In this document: positions 1 to 9,479 of the stretch, one piece after another
Layout of the letters: each line of letters starts with the position of its first letter
How positions within the stretch are numbered: position 1 is the stretch's first letter
Notes under the pieces: generated by a model
What the model was told of the DNA's origin: nothing
What the model saw: only the letters and a program-made list of their open reading frames with translations
Database searches by the model: none
Assembly (NCBI GenBank): GCA_037367405.1
Contig: JAZKJV010005754.1
Coordinates: forward strand, 1-64,000
Direction of reading: 5' to 3'
Length of the DNA: 64,000 bases
From: Ottelia alismoides
Lineage: Eukaryota; Streptophyta; Magnoliopsida; Alismatales; Hydrocharitaceae
Translations under genes and position numbers: made by a program

Positions 1-149
1 TGATCACAGGGATCTCGAAAAAACTCGCCGTGATCGAGAAGAGGACCCAGAGTTTGGACAAACTGGATCACATCACCAAGCAGCTAGAACTGCTGGTAGG
101 TACCATCAATTCTGTTCAGTCCGGCAGCACCGCTCGAAGCTCCAGCTGA
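1..149 (+). pseudogene. G1 gag fragment, truncated by window edge
   Basis: Frame 3 is open from the window start to a TGA at 147..149. It reads as a polar, charged stretch (SKKLAVIEKRTQSLDKLDHI) typical of the helical region after the capsid in Athila gag proteins. From about position 121 the sense continues in frame 1 as a Gln/Pro-rich tail leading into the next entry, so a single-base indel lies near 110..125. The capsid domain itself would be upstream, outside the window. The assignment rests on position and composition, not on a diagnostic motif. Confidence 0.55.
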
Positions 150-216
150 GAGAAAAGACGAGCAACCACCGCTACACCAGCCTCAGCCGAGCCAGCAACC
201 ACCGGCAGTTCAGCAC

Positions 217-2742
217 GTGTACTACGTGCAGGCACCTGATCAGAGCCAGCCACAACATCAGATGGTTGTGTATCAACCAGAGTTTATTTCAGAATCCGAT
301 TCAGTGTTCCCACCACCCCCTCTGGTCCAGGAAGTTAATGGGGTTTGGACTCATGACGCACAGCCGACCCGCCCTATGGGACAACCACAGGGTCAGCCAT
401 TTGCCAACCGGCAATACCACCAACCTCAGGGTGGTCGTTTTGGGCACCCCTCTCAGCAACACCAGCAGCCTCCTCAGTTCGCACACCAATGGAGGCAGAA
501 CTTACCGTATCAGCAGCAGCCACAGTATCGCCATCCACAGCCGTATCAACAATACGCTGCTGCTCAGCCTCAATCATACCAGCAGTATCCCTCTCCGTCT
601 TACCAACAACTTCAACTTCCGGCTCCACCACAGCAACACCATCAGCAGCCTCCCCATCCATCTAACCAACAGCAGCGTGGTATGCACGCTGCATCTTCTG
701 ATGTGCCCCCAGCTAATCCCACCATGGAGTGTCTAGCCCAGCTTGTCCAAGGGCTAGCGGAGATGACCAAGCGTCTTGATGACCTGACCGCCACTCGCAC
801 TACCATTCCGGCGCAGGTCGAAGCCAACCCCAACAATTTCAAGAAGAAGGAGCAGGTAGAATGTGATGTCCAGTCCGCGTGTGATAATGATATTACTGCT
901 TTTTCTAATGCTGTTACTCTCAGGAGCGGTAGGGCCTTGCCTCCGCCTGCTACCAGATATGGGGTGAATAAAGAAACAGGTGGATCGTCATCTTCCGCAT
1001 CAGCCGTGCCAGCTCCAGGGGCGGATGAGGAGGAAGAGGAAGGAGAAGCCAGTCCAGCCGTCGTGCATTGCCAGAAGCAATTCAAGCCAAAAATACAAAA
1101 AAATCCGCAAAAACAAAAACACCAAAAAGAAGCCTGTAGCAGAAGTGAAGCCGCGCCAGCCTTGGAGGAGCCGCCAGCAGCAGCCGATCCTGTGCCAGCC
1201 GATGGAGCCAATGCTACTCTTTTTGATCGCCCAGCAGCACCAACAGAGTTAGATCCAGCTTGTACGCCTTTTTGTAGTCCGGATGTACAACATTCTGTGG
1301 GCGATAATCTTGATGTAAATAAGAACTCTAATTTTCCTGCCAGTAATGTGAATATTCCTTTTCCTCATGCAATACAAAAATCCAAAAAAATGGCAAAAAG
1401 AAAAACTGCATTGTCTGATCCTGGTGTTGTAGATATTTTGGATAAATTGACTGTTGAGATTCCCTTGTTAAAGGCCGTGGAATACATGCCAGCTGTGAAG
1501 AAAGGATTGAAAGAGGCATGTACCAACAGGCGTCGCACAGCGCAAGACAACAGACGCCGGGAGGTAGAAAGACACGTTCTGTCCATGGCCACAGTTGCAG
1601 CTATCACCAACCTCCCCCAGAAAAAGCACGATTCAGGAGCACCTCTGATCAGTTGTGTGATCTTCGATCAGGTCTTCGAGCGTACTCTTCTTGACAGCGG
1701 TTCTTCCATCAACCTTCTGCCCTCGTCAATAATGCAAGAATTCGTGCTGGGACCGCTCAAGCAGACACGAATGATCCTTCAGTTCGCTGACCGATCCGTT
1801 AAGCGGCCCCGCGGTTTGTTGGAAGATGTCATAGTTACCGTGCAGGATATGAAATTCCCAGCTGACTTTGTAGTCCTTGATATGGACTCCCCTGCACCAC
1901 TGCTCCAGACTCCTATCATCCTCGGCAGACCATTTCTCCGTACTTCCGGCGCCGTGGTTGACTACGGGTCTGGAAAGATCACCTTCAGCTCGAAGACCCA
2001 GCAAATCACCATCAACATGAATAAGGAGCAGAACGCCACAACTGATGAGAGTCAAGCAGCATCAGAAGCAGACTGTGAGTTTATTGCAGAGATCAGAGAT
2101 TCAGAGTTATCATTGGACGATCCATGGACCCGAGAAATCCTCACTCTTGAGGAGGACTTGGAAAGCACGGTCAGCATATGCTCCGATGATCCATGGGAGA
2201 CAGATTCTCAGATACAAGCGCATCTTCTTGAACATTCAATCCAGACCGAACATAATCAGCTCACCGCAGAACCGTTCGGTACATCACTTGGATCTCAACA
2301 GAATGTTGAGGATGGTACTAGTCTCAAAGTACATCCCACCACCAGCATGGTATCAGAAGTGACCAGTAAAGGGGACAGACTGAAACCAGAACTCAAGCCA
2401 CTTCCTGCAGGCCTGAAGTATGCTTTCCTTACGGGTGAAGAACACATGTATCCAGTTATCATCAGCAGCAGGCTGAATCTGGATCAAGAATCTCGACTTC
2501 TCGAGATTTTAGAGAAGAACCGCAAGGCACTTGGTTGGAGCGTATCAGACCTCCGAGGGATAAATCCAGCTCTGTGCTCACACCATATCTATTTAGAAGA
2601 CAATGCCAAGCCGTCCCGCGAATTCCAGAGAAGGCTAAACCCTAACCTTCGGGACGTGGTCATGAAGGAAATCACAAAGTGGTGTGATGCAGGCTTCATT
2701 TATCCCATCTCCGATTCAAAGTGGGTAAGCCCCTGCATGTAG
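217..2742 (+). CDS. G1 gag tail - aspartic protease - N-terminal part of reverse transcriptase
   Basis: This is a polyprotein segment; 217 is an in-frame GTG, not a real start. Residues 1 to about 150 are Gln/Pro/Tyr-rich (linker after gag), and about 150 to 450 are low-complexity and basic. The protease follows: active site LLDSGSSINLLP with the catalytic Asp near residue 493 (codon at 1693), then the hydrophobic-Gly flap region IILGRPFL about 80 residues later. DSG replaces the commoner DTG, which is normal in this branch. After an acidic linker, the reverse transcriptase begins near residue 720 (LKPLPAGLKYAFL) and runs to KWVSP. There a one-base deletion near 2733 shifts the frame and gives the TAG at 2740..2742. 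The sense continues in the next entry. No zinc knuckle was seen. Expected role: proteolytic maturation of the element's own polyprotein. Confidence 0.88.
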   Translation: MYYVQAPDQSQPQHQMVVYQPEFISESDSVFPPPPLVQEVNGVWTHDAQPTRPMGQPQGQPFANRQYHQPQGGRFGHPSQQHQQPPQFAHQWRQNLPYQQQPQYRHPQPYQQYAAAQPQSYQQYPSPSYQQLQLPAPPQQHHQQPPHPSNQQQRGMHAASSDVPPANPTMECLAQLVQGLAEMTKRLDDLTATRTTIPAQVEANPNNFKKKEQVECDVQSACDNDITAFSNAVTLRSGRALPPPATRYGVNKETGGSSSSASAVPAPGADEEEEEGEASPAVVHCQKQFKPKIQKNPQKQKHQKEACSRSEAAPALEEPPAAADPVPADGANATLFDRPAAPTELDPACTPFCSPDVQHSVGDNLDVNKNSNFPASNVNIPFPHAIQKSKKMAKRKTALSDPGVVDILDKLTVEIPLLKAVEYMPAVKKGLKEACTNRRRTAQDNRRREVERHVLSMATVAAITNLPQKKHDSGAPLISCVIFDQVFERTLLDSGSSINLLPSSIMQEFVLGPLKQTRMILQFADRSVKRPRGLLEDVIVTVQDMKFPADFVVLDMDSPAPLLQTPIILGRPFLRTSGAVVDYGSGKITFSSKTQQITINMNKEQNATTDESQAASEADCEFIAEIRDSELSLDDPWTREILTLEEDLESTVSICSDDPWETDSQIQAHLLEHSIQTEHNQLTAEPFGTSLGSQQNVEDGTSLKVHPTTSMVSEVTSKGDRLKPELKPLPAGLKYAFLTGEEHMYPVIISSRLNLDQESRLLEILEKNRKALGWSVSDLRGINPALCSHHIYLEDNAKPSREFQRRLNPNLRDVVMKEITKWCDAGFIYPISDSKWVSPCM

Positions 2743-3683
2743 TTCCCAAGAAATCCGGGCTTACTGTGGTCACCAATGAAAAAGGAGAGGAGATTTCAAC
2801 TCGGGTACCGACATCCTGGCGGGTGTGTGTTGACTACCGCCGCCTAAATGCAGCAACCAAGAAGGACCACTTTCCCTTGCCATTTATTGATCAAGTTCTG
2901 GAAAGATTAGCAGGCAAGGAGTTCTTCTGCTTTCTGGATGGGTACTCTGGGTACAACCAAGTGGCGATCGCCCCTGAAGACCAAGAAAAGACCACCTTCA
3001 CTTGCTCGTTCGGCACCTACGCCTTCAAGAGAATGCCCTTTGGACTGTGCAATGCACCTGCAACCTTCCAAAGATGCATGTTAGCAGTCTTCGCCGAGAT
3101 GGTAGGCAGTTTCCTCGAGGTATTCATGGACGATTTCTCTGTCTATGGTGATAGCTTCGATTCTTGTCTTGAGCATCTAGACAGAGTACTTCAAAAGTGC
3201 CGGGAAGTCAATTTAGTGCTCTCATGGGAGAAGAGCCACTTTATGGTCACCGAAGGTATTGTGCTGGGCCACGTCGTTTCCAAACGTGGCATGGAAGTCG
3301 ACCCGGCCAAGGTAGATGTCATTTCAAACCTGCAGCCACCTCAGTCAGTAAAGAATGTGAGGTCATTCCTGGGGCATGTGGGATTTTACAGACGATTTAT
3401 CAAGGACTTCAGCCGCATTGCCCGACCTCTGACAGAACTTTTGTGCAAGGAGACAGAGTTTATCGTTGATCAGCCAGTTCTCCTTGCCTTCAATCAATTG
3501 AAGGAGCTTATCACTCAGGCTCCAATCTTACAGCCTCCAGACTGGACTCTTCCATTTGAAATAATGACCGATGCGTCCGATTTTGCCGTCGGAGCTGTTC
3601 TAGGGCAAAGGAAAGATAAGGCGCCCTATGCCATTCACTATGCCAGCAGAACGTTAGATGAAGCTCAAAGAATTATACAGTAA
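2721..3683 (+). CDS. G1 reverse transcriptase core and start of RNase H
   Basis: This frame picks up exactly where the previous one breaks (HVVPKKSG follows KWVSP), so the two are one disrupted gene. Reverse transcriptase motifs are clear: WRVCVDYRRLNAAT, FCFLDGYSGYNQVAI, the finger motif FKRMPFGLCNAPATFQ, and the catalytic FMDDFSVYG with the Asp pair at residues 137 and 138 (codons from 3129). GHVVSKRGMEVDP and VRSFLGHVGFYRRFI form the connection region. Near the end MTDASDFAVGAVLGQ opens the RNase H domain. A missing A near 3672 gives the stop at 3681..3683, and an extra C near 3709 restores the original frame. The catalytic residues are intact, so the damage is limited to small indels. The product copies element RNA into DNA. 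Confidence 0.92.
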   Translation: MGKPLHVVPKKSGLTVVTNEKGEEISTRVPTSWRVCVDYRRLNAATKKDHFPLPFIDQVLERLAGKEFFCFLDGYSGYNQVAIAPEDQEKTTFTCSFGTYAFKRMPFGLCNAPATFQRCMLAVFAEMVGSFLEVFMDDFSVYGDSFDSCLEHLDRVLQKCREVNLVLSWEKSHFMVTEGIVLGHVVSKRGMEVDPAKVDVISNLQPPQSVKNVRSFLGHVGFYRRFIKDFSRIARPLTELLCKETEFIVDQPVLLAFNQLKELITQAPILQPPDWTLPFEIMTDASDFAVGAVLGQRKDKAPYAIHYASRTLDEAQRIIQ

Positions 3684-3740
3684 CAGAGAAAGAACTGCTG
3701 GCTGTGGTTTTTCGCCTTAGAGAAGTTCAGATCCTATCTG

Positions 3741-5357
3741 TTGGGGTCAAAGGTCACAATTTTCACAGACCACTCTGCTATTCGGTACCTACAGCAGAAG
3801 AAGGATGCCAAGCCCAGACTGATTCGTTGGATCCTTCTCCTCCAGGAATTCGATCTGGAAATTAAGGACAAACCTGGAGTTCAGAACGTGGTAGCAGATC
3901 ACCTCTCCAGAATAGAGCAGCATGACTCTCCTTTGAGCAACGCACCTATCACAGAGACCTTCCCTGACGAAGCTATCTTAGCCGTGGATGCCCTCCCTTG
4001 GTATGCTGACATTGTAAATTACCTCGCCTCTGGGGTAATACCTTCGGATTGGACGAAGAATCAGAAGAACCAAATTCATGTCGACCATCCGCTTTTACCA
4101 GTGGGAAGATCCCTTCTATTCAGGGAAGGAGCAGATTGTATTTGGCGCAGGTGCATTCCTCAGACGGAGCAATCCAGTGTCCTCGAGCATTGTCATTCGC
4201 TCGAATCTGGTGGGCACCATTCTGGAGATCGTACGGCAGCGAAAGTATTGCAGTGTGGCCTCTGGTGGCCCACTTTATTTAAGGATGCAGCAGGATTTGT
4301 TAAAAGATGTCTTGATTGTCAGCGACTGAAAGGAACACTCACTGCCAAAGATTCAATGCCTCTGAAAATCATTCAGATAGCAGATGTTTTCGATGCATGG
4401 GGCATTGACTTCATGGGACCTTTCCCTAACAGTCAAGGTTTTGAGCACATCCTTCTTGCCGTAGATTACGTGAGTCGTTGGGTTGAAGCTATCCCCGCCC
4501 GAGCCGCCGACAGCAAAACAGTTTGCCAGTTTCTGAAGAAGAACATCATTTCGCGGTTTGGGATACCCAAGATTCTCATATCCGACGGGGGTAGTCATTT
4601 CATCAACAAAGAGGTCAAGAAGTTAACGAAGGAGTACGGCATCGATCACCGCGTCGCATCTCCTTATCATCCGCAGACCAATGGCATGGCGGAGTTATCC
4701 AATAGAGAAATCAAGACTATATTGCAGAAACTTGTTAGGCCAGACAGAAAAGACTGGTCTCAACTCTTGGACTCAGCTCTTTGGGCTTACCGTACGGCCT
4801 ACAAGTCTCCCTTGGGCATGTCGCCCTACCGTCTTGTATATGGAAAACCATGTCATCTGCCCGTAGAATTAATTCACAAATCCCTTTGGGCAATTAGTAA
4901 TTGTAACTTGGACTCACGAAAAGGTGGTCAAAAGAGAAAGGACGATCTGAACAGGCTCTTGGAATTCCGAGACTGCGCATACGATAACACCTTGATGTAC
5001 AAGGAGAAGGTGAAACGCTGGCATGACCGGCACATCAGACGAAAGACCTTCGATGTTGGGCAGAAAGTGTGGTTGTTTGATGCAAAGTTGCGGATATTCC
5101 CAGGTAAATTAAAAAGTAAGTGGACAGGGCCGTTTCGAGTATGTGAAGTGCGTGACAACGGAAGCCTTGCTATATCAGAATTGTCCCCTGACGCACAGCC
5201 CTTCGTCGTCAACGGCCAACTACTGAAGCCTTACTTGGAACCAGATTCATTCTTGGCCATTGTTGACTCTATTCAGTTAGTGCACCCCGAGGATATCTCT
5301 ACACCTCCCGCAGCACCAAAAGATTCAGACGATGTACTCCAACCATTATTGCTCTGA
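3741..5357 (+). CDS. G1 RNase H (C-terminal part) and integrase
   Basis: The first 70 residues finish RNase H ([28 protein letters not shown]). The integrase follows: an HHCC zinc module at about residues 148..195 (HH at [10 protein letters not shown] at CLDCQ), and a catalytic core with Asp 223 ([10 protein letters not shown]), Asp 282 (LISDGGSHF) and Glu 318 ([12 protein letters not shown]), giving exactly 35 residues between the last two. The C-terminal GPY/F module is seen as KWTGPFRV. No chromodomain follows, which excludes chromoviruses. The ORF has no internal stop and ends in TGA at 5355..5357. The apparent first residue (GTG at 3741) is not a natural start; the frame joins the preceding segment. 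The product joins element DNA to the host chromosome. Confidence 0.93.
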   Translation: MGSKVTIFTDHSAIRYLQQKKDAKPRLIRWILLLQEFDLEIKDKPGVQNVVADHLSRIEQHDSPLSNAPITETFPDEAILAVDALPWYADIVNYLASGVIPSDWTKNQKNQIHVDHPLLPVGRSLLFREGADCIWRRCIPQTEQSSVLEHCHSLESGGHHSGDRTAAKVLQCGLWWPTLFKDAAGFVKRCLDCQRLKGTLTAKDSMPLKIIQIADVFDAWGIDFMGPFPNSQGFEHILLAVDYVSRWVEAIPARAADSKTVCQFLKKNIISRFGIPKILISDGGSHFINKEVKKLTKEYGIDHRVASPYHPQTNGMAELSNREIKTILQKLVRPDRKDWSQLLDSALWAYRTAYKSPLGMSPYRLVYGKPCHLPVELIHKSLWAISNCNLDSRKGGQKRKDDLNRLLEFRDCAYDNTLMYKEKVKRWHDRHIRRKTFDVGQKVWLFDAKLRIFPGKLKSKWTGPFRVCEVRDNGSLAISELSPDAQPFVVNGQLLKPYLEPDSFLAIVDSIQLVHPEDISTPPAAPKDSDDVLQPLLL

Positions 5358-5438
5358 TTTTCTTCTTTTCTTCTTTTCTTCTTTTCCTTATCTATTTTCT
5401 TTTTCTATCTAAAACGTGCCGCCCTTGTAGACAGTTTT

Positions 5439-5667
5439 CTATACTTAGGACGTACTTGGTCCTAAGTATAGGGGGGTGTGCACCTAGGGTTTTTAATTTC
5501 GGTTCGATCCTCTCCATTGTCTCCTCTTCTTGTCTATACTTAGGAGTATCTTACCCTAAGTATAGGGGGAGACAATCTGAGTACGATCAGTGTATTCTCA
5601 CCCTTGACCCTCCCCGCTTTTTGTACACCTGCTATACTTCGGATTATTCGATCCTTAGTATAGGGGG
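5439..5667 (+). repeat. G1 array of three stem-loops ending in polypurine-tract copies
   Basis: Three inverted repeats recur about 95 bp apart. Unit 1: arm CTATACTTAGGA at 5439..5450, arm TCCTAAGTATAG at 5460..5471, a perfect 12-bp stem with a 9-base loop. Unit 2: 5534..5544 with 5555..5565, 11 bp. Unit 3: 5632..5644 with 5651..5662, imperfect. Each right arm runs straight into five or six Gs, so each unit ends in a copy of the real tract at 8139..8151. Stem and G-run are seen directly; any function is inference. Confidence 0.9.
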
Positions 5668-5723
5668 GACGGTCAACTTCTCATTCATTCATTTCATTCG
5701 TATTTTTTTTTCTTTAGATCTGT

Positions 5724-5840
5724 CTATACGCAGTACGAGTTATGTCTTTGCTTTTCCTTCCGATCTATGAGGACATAGCTCAAGCTAAGTATAGGGGGGT
5801 CGTATATACTGTGTATATACTAAAAGTCATAACTCGTACT
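5724..5840 (+). other. G1 large 3' stem with two alternative pairings
   Basis: AGTACGAGTTATG at 5732..5744 is perfectly complementary to CATAACTCGTACT at 5828..5840 (13 bp, 83-base loop). The loop contains another tract copy, GCTAAGTATAGGGGGG (5784..5799), preceded by GACATAGC. That segment could pair instead, imperfectly, with CTATACGCAG and TTATGTC in the same left arm. The outer and inner pairings compete for one arm. Counterparts exist in G2, G3 and G6. Confidence 0.8.
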
Positions 5841-6700
5841 GAAAAATAAAATATCACTACAGCATAAATTAAATGTAAAAAGTAGCTTTATAATAATGAA
5901 AGATGATTGTGAGTTCCTCAGACTCATTGTAATTATACTGACTAATAAGTCAGAAAAGGGTTTTGTATGAAACGTTTTCCTTTGAAAAATCTTGTGAAAG
6001 TTGTTTGAAAATAGCGTGAACAAGTATTCAACGATTGAAAAATTAGTTTTGTGTGTAAAACTTATTTTCTTTGAGTGAAAGCAAAATGTGTGAAAAGTAG
6101 TGTGCAAATGATTGTGAAAAGTTGATTGTCAAAGGTGTTTTGAAAAAATCTATCTATGTTGTGTAAAACGTTTGTAAAAGGATTTTCAAATGCGTGTACA
6201 TATTGCAAAATTATTTTGGACTAGAGTTTTCAAAAAACCCTTGTGAAAATGATTCTCAAAGTGAGTCTGAGGAATCCACACAAAAATCTTTCATTTGTAA
6301 ATAAGGAATAAGCCAAATAAAGTTTATAAGAACAGAACCATACTATACGTCAAAGACAATTTTTCTTCTTCTGTACCTACTGATTAATAAATCAGATACC
6401 TATACAGTATGAGTTGAAAAATAATGTGACCAGTTTTGGAAAATTTGATGTGAAATGATTTCAAATGCGTGAAACTGTGTTGATTGCAAAATTTTTTCTT
6501 TGTGTGAAAGAAAGGATTCCAAAAACCTATGTGCAAATGTTTTGAAAAATGCTTGTCAAAATTATTGCGAAAAATGTACATATAGTGTGAAAATTCTTTG
6601 CAAAAATAGTTTTCAAATGCGTGTAAATGATTGCAAAAATTATCGTGTACTACAGTTTGCAAAAATTATTTTCAAAACTAGAACTGAAGAATAAGATCAC
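5830..6700 (+). repeat. G1 AT-rich degenerate repeat block
   Basis: Short variants of GTGTGAAAA, TTTGCAAAATT and TTTTCAAATGCGTGT recur irregularly. Two larger similar segments can be seen: one begins near 5828 (after AACTCGTACTGAAAAATAA) and one near 6395 (after CAGTATGAGTTGAAAAATAA), each followed by the same kinds of words. This suggests an old tandem duplication of a few hundred bases that has drifted. No reading frame of interest. Confidence 0.65.
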
Positions 6701-8138
6701 CATTACAAATACCTGTTAATCAGAAATAAATTACATAAAAATTCCTTCTCAACAACCTAAATAAAACCATTCCAGTAACACATGTACAGTCTGTATAAAT
6801 TCATATATTTTGTAAATAAAGCAGTACGCCCGTGTAAATAATGGTATATACTTTTTATATGTGTCAAGCTCTTATTTTATTTGCAAAAATTCTTTGTGTA
6901 CAAATATTCTTTGATTCTTTTTAAATCCTCTGTAAAAATTTGCATCATTCATTGTGCATAGCATAAGCATACCATGCATATTCTTTTTGAGTGAGCTTGA
7001 TGATTGAATCAGTCTAAGAAAATCTCAAATTGGAGCTCGGTTAGACCTTACCGCACCTAATTGCACTGGAACCTTATGGGAACTAGGTTTAAGGTACTTC
7101 AGGTCTATTCAGACTTAATTCTTTGAGAAACCAGGGCTGGGTTCAAGTCACCTTAGTGGACTAACTAGAACTTTTCGAAACACACACATGACTCTTGTCG
7201 GCCGTGACCTAACTTGGACACCTGCACCTTTCACATAGCTCTCCATGGATGAGGTGGTGAGGAGGCAGTTTCCTTTGGCTTGGGGTAGCATATGAGGGTA
7301 GTACTTCTAGGCGGAACCTCTCTTCTTCTTATAGTGAAGGAAGTGCACCTCAACTTAGTCTAGTGGTGATGAAGTCTAAAGACAGAAGCCGTGGGTTGCA
7401 ATAAAGCTTCAAAAGAGGGATAGTCTACTGGCTCAAGAAGAAATTTCTTGTATATATGCTGCACCATGTAGATATGTTGTACAGATGCAATTGAAAAAAA
7501 AAAAATTGCAAAAAGGAACTCCAAAAAAGTGGTGGGTCGGATTGAAAATTTAATAACCCCACTGGAGTGTATATAGTTCAATAAAGCAAAAGCTTATGGT
7601 ATCCATGTTTCATCTCATGAAGCTTGCAGCGGGAGACTCGGCTACACTGGCTGAGCTTCCAAAAGTCTATACTTCTTCCCCCTCTTCTTGAGCCGGTTGC
7701 ACTTGAACTTAGAAGGGAATACCCCGCTTCTCGAGGAAAGAGTTGCTAGACCGAGGTCTTAGAGTTACCAAGTTGGGGGAGGTTGTTTCTTTATCACTTC
7801 TGAGGTGGGGAGCTACATATCACTTACACTGTGCAAGTCAGCTTCATAGTTATAAGAGTTTGCGTATGATGTAGACTAGTTCTGACCCGGCTATTGAGAT
7901 GGGTTGAACCGAGTTCTGTGATTACCAAAGGCTGTTGTACTTTAGAGCTGGTCCCCGACTAGGTTCCACACACCTTCACACCCAAGGTCTGACAGGGGCT
8001 CCAAATTCAGATTTTGTAAGGACATACATTGCACTGAAAGCACCCCAATTCACTCTATCTTTCTTGCATTTTCCTTTTTCTTTTCTTTATTCATTTTGCG
8101 CTTATTGCATAAAGTGTTTGCTAGGGACTAGCAAAGGC

Positions 8139-8151
8139 AAGTATAGGGGGG
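8139..8151 (+). promoter_or_regulatory. G1 polypurine tract (plus-strand primer)
   Basis: AAGTATAGGGGGG lies immediately before the LTR start TGATGAATC. In LTR retrotransposons such a purine run resists RNase H and primes second-strand DNA synthesis. The same sequence is in the same place in G2 and, slightly altered, in G3. Confidence 0.9.
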
Positions 8152-8377
8152 TGATGAATCTCCATTTCATCACCTTTATTCTATCATTTTGGCCTCAAAA
8201 AAACCCGGCAAATGCATGTAAATAACATTAATTTGTACATATTAGCATCTATTATTTATTGTACTAATAAGGTTTTTAATGCCAAAATTATAGAATAAAG
8301 GGAAGAAAAGAAAAAGGAATAAAATATTGCAAATATTTTATGACCCTAACCCCGAGACCAAGTCCAGAATGGAATTG

Positions 8378-8412
8378 GTCGACAAGGAATAAAGTAGGGG
8401 GAGATAAGGGCC
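8378..8412 (+). promoter_or_regulatory. Conserved LTR motif (GTCGACAAGG ... GGGGGAGATAAGGG)
   Basis: GTCGACAAGGAATAAAGTAG followed by GGGGAGATAAGGGCC. It lies about 225 bp from the LTR start. Near-identical copies lie at similar distances in G4 (42166..42200), G5 (37162..37197) and G6 (about 31895..31921, minus strand), although the surrounding LTR sequence has diverged. I did not find it in G2 or G3. Its role is unknown. Confidence 0.75.
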
Positions 8413-9479
8413 AGTGTACAATAAATATCTCATTTATTCATTCATCCCTTTATGCATTTTTGACACCTATTTTATGCCGAATTATTTATTCATCAAATAA
8501 AGAAATTTTGTACATGAAAGTTGTAGATAATGATGTAAATAAAAATACAAAATTGGTTTTGTACAAAAATAATACACAGTGTATATCTTATACACAAAAT
8601 AAAAAGGCAAAAATCTCAACTTCACAGACCCATATCTTGCAAATAAAAACTCCAAATCACTCAAATTCACCTTTAATTGTATATAGCATTTAAAGAACTA
8701 TTCTGTAAAATTAGTTTCATAATTTTTGGAGCTCATCTGTAGAAGTTAGGTTTTTGGCCCACATTATATAGGACTGATTAAGATATTCATTTTATTCAAT
8801 ATTCATTATTTTTCTAAATTTATACTTCTAGTATCTTGTAAATAATGTATATGATTCATGTACATATTAAAATTAGAAGAAAACTAAAAAGAAGTTGTGA
8901 AATAAAAAGAGCCTATATAATACATAGGCAAAATACCAAGGCAAAGTATGTATATAAATAAAAGGGGATCTTGATTCTTTTTATTCTTTATTCATCTATA
9001 TTTTTTTTCTAAAAATATATATATATTACACATAACTTATTAAAAATATAAATCCAAAATAAAAACAAATAAAATTCATCAAATAAATAAAATGTATAAA
9101 ATATATAGGTAAAATACCTATAAGTATACATACATACACATACATCTATTTATTTAAAAATATAAATAAACTCATAAAAATAAAATAAAAATATATTTAT
9201 ACTCACAAAAATAAGTTATAAAATCATAAAATAAGAAACTAAAATAATAAAATCAAATAAATAAACTAAAAATAAAATATACAAAAATACATATAAAATA
9301 CATACATATACACATTATTTTAAAACTGTAATAAAATACTTCAAAAAAATAAATAAAAATCATAAATAAATACTACATTAATTTATAAACATTTTTTATT
9401 TTATAAGTAAAATCTAATAAAATCATTTACTAGGTTAAATAATTCGTTTTTTTTTTTTTTTAAGGGTCCCTATTTTGGC

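Larger units (their letters stand above)
5358..8138 (+). other. G1 3' noncoding region
   Basis: This 2.8-kb stretch lies between the integrase stop and the polypurine tract. I see no convincing gene and no env-like protein. From left to right it holds a pyrimidine-rich run (5358..5400), the stem-loop array and large stem (separate entries), an AT-rich degenerate repeat (separate entry), and from about 6960 to 8138 a more complex noncoding sequence. The same general layout is found in G2 and G3. Confidence 0.75.

Noticed and set aside
642..1211. Antisense ORF of 189 codons opposite the G1 gag tail
   Set aside because: Shadow of the Gln/Pro/Ala-rich low-complexity gag linker; no domain of its own.
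5456..5770. Possible env-like or small ORF of 104 codons after the G1 integrase
   Set aside because: It runs through the stem-loop array and its repeated residues only mirror the DNA repeat; no signal peptide or membrane plan like env.
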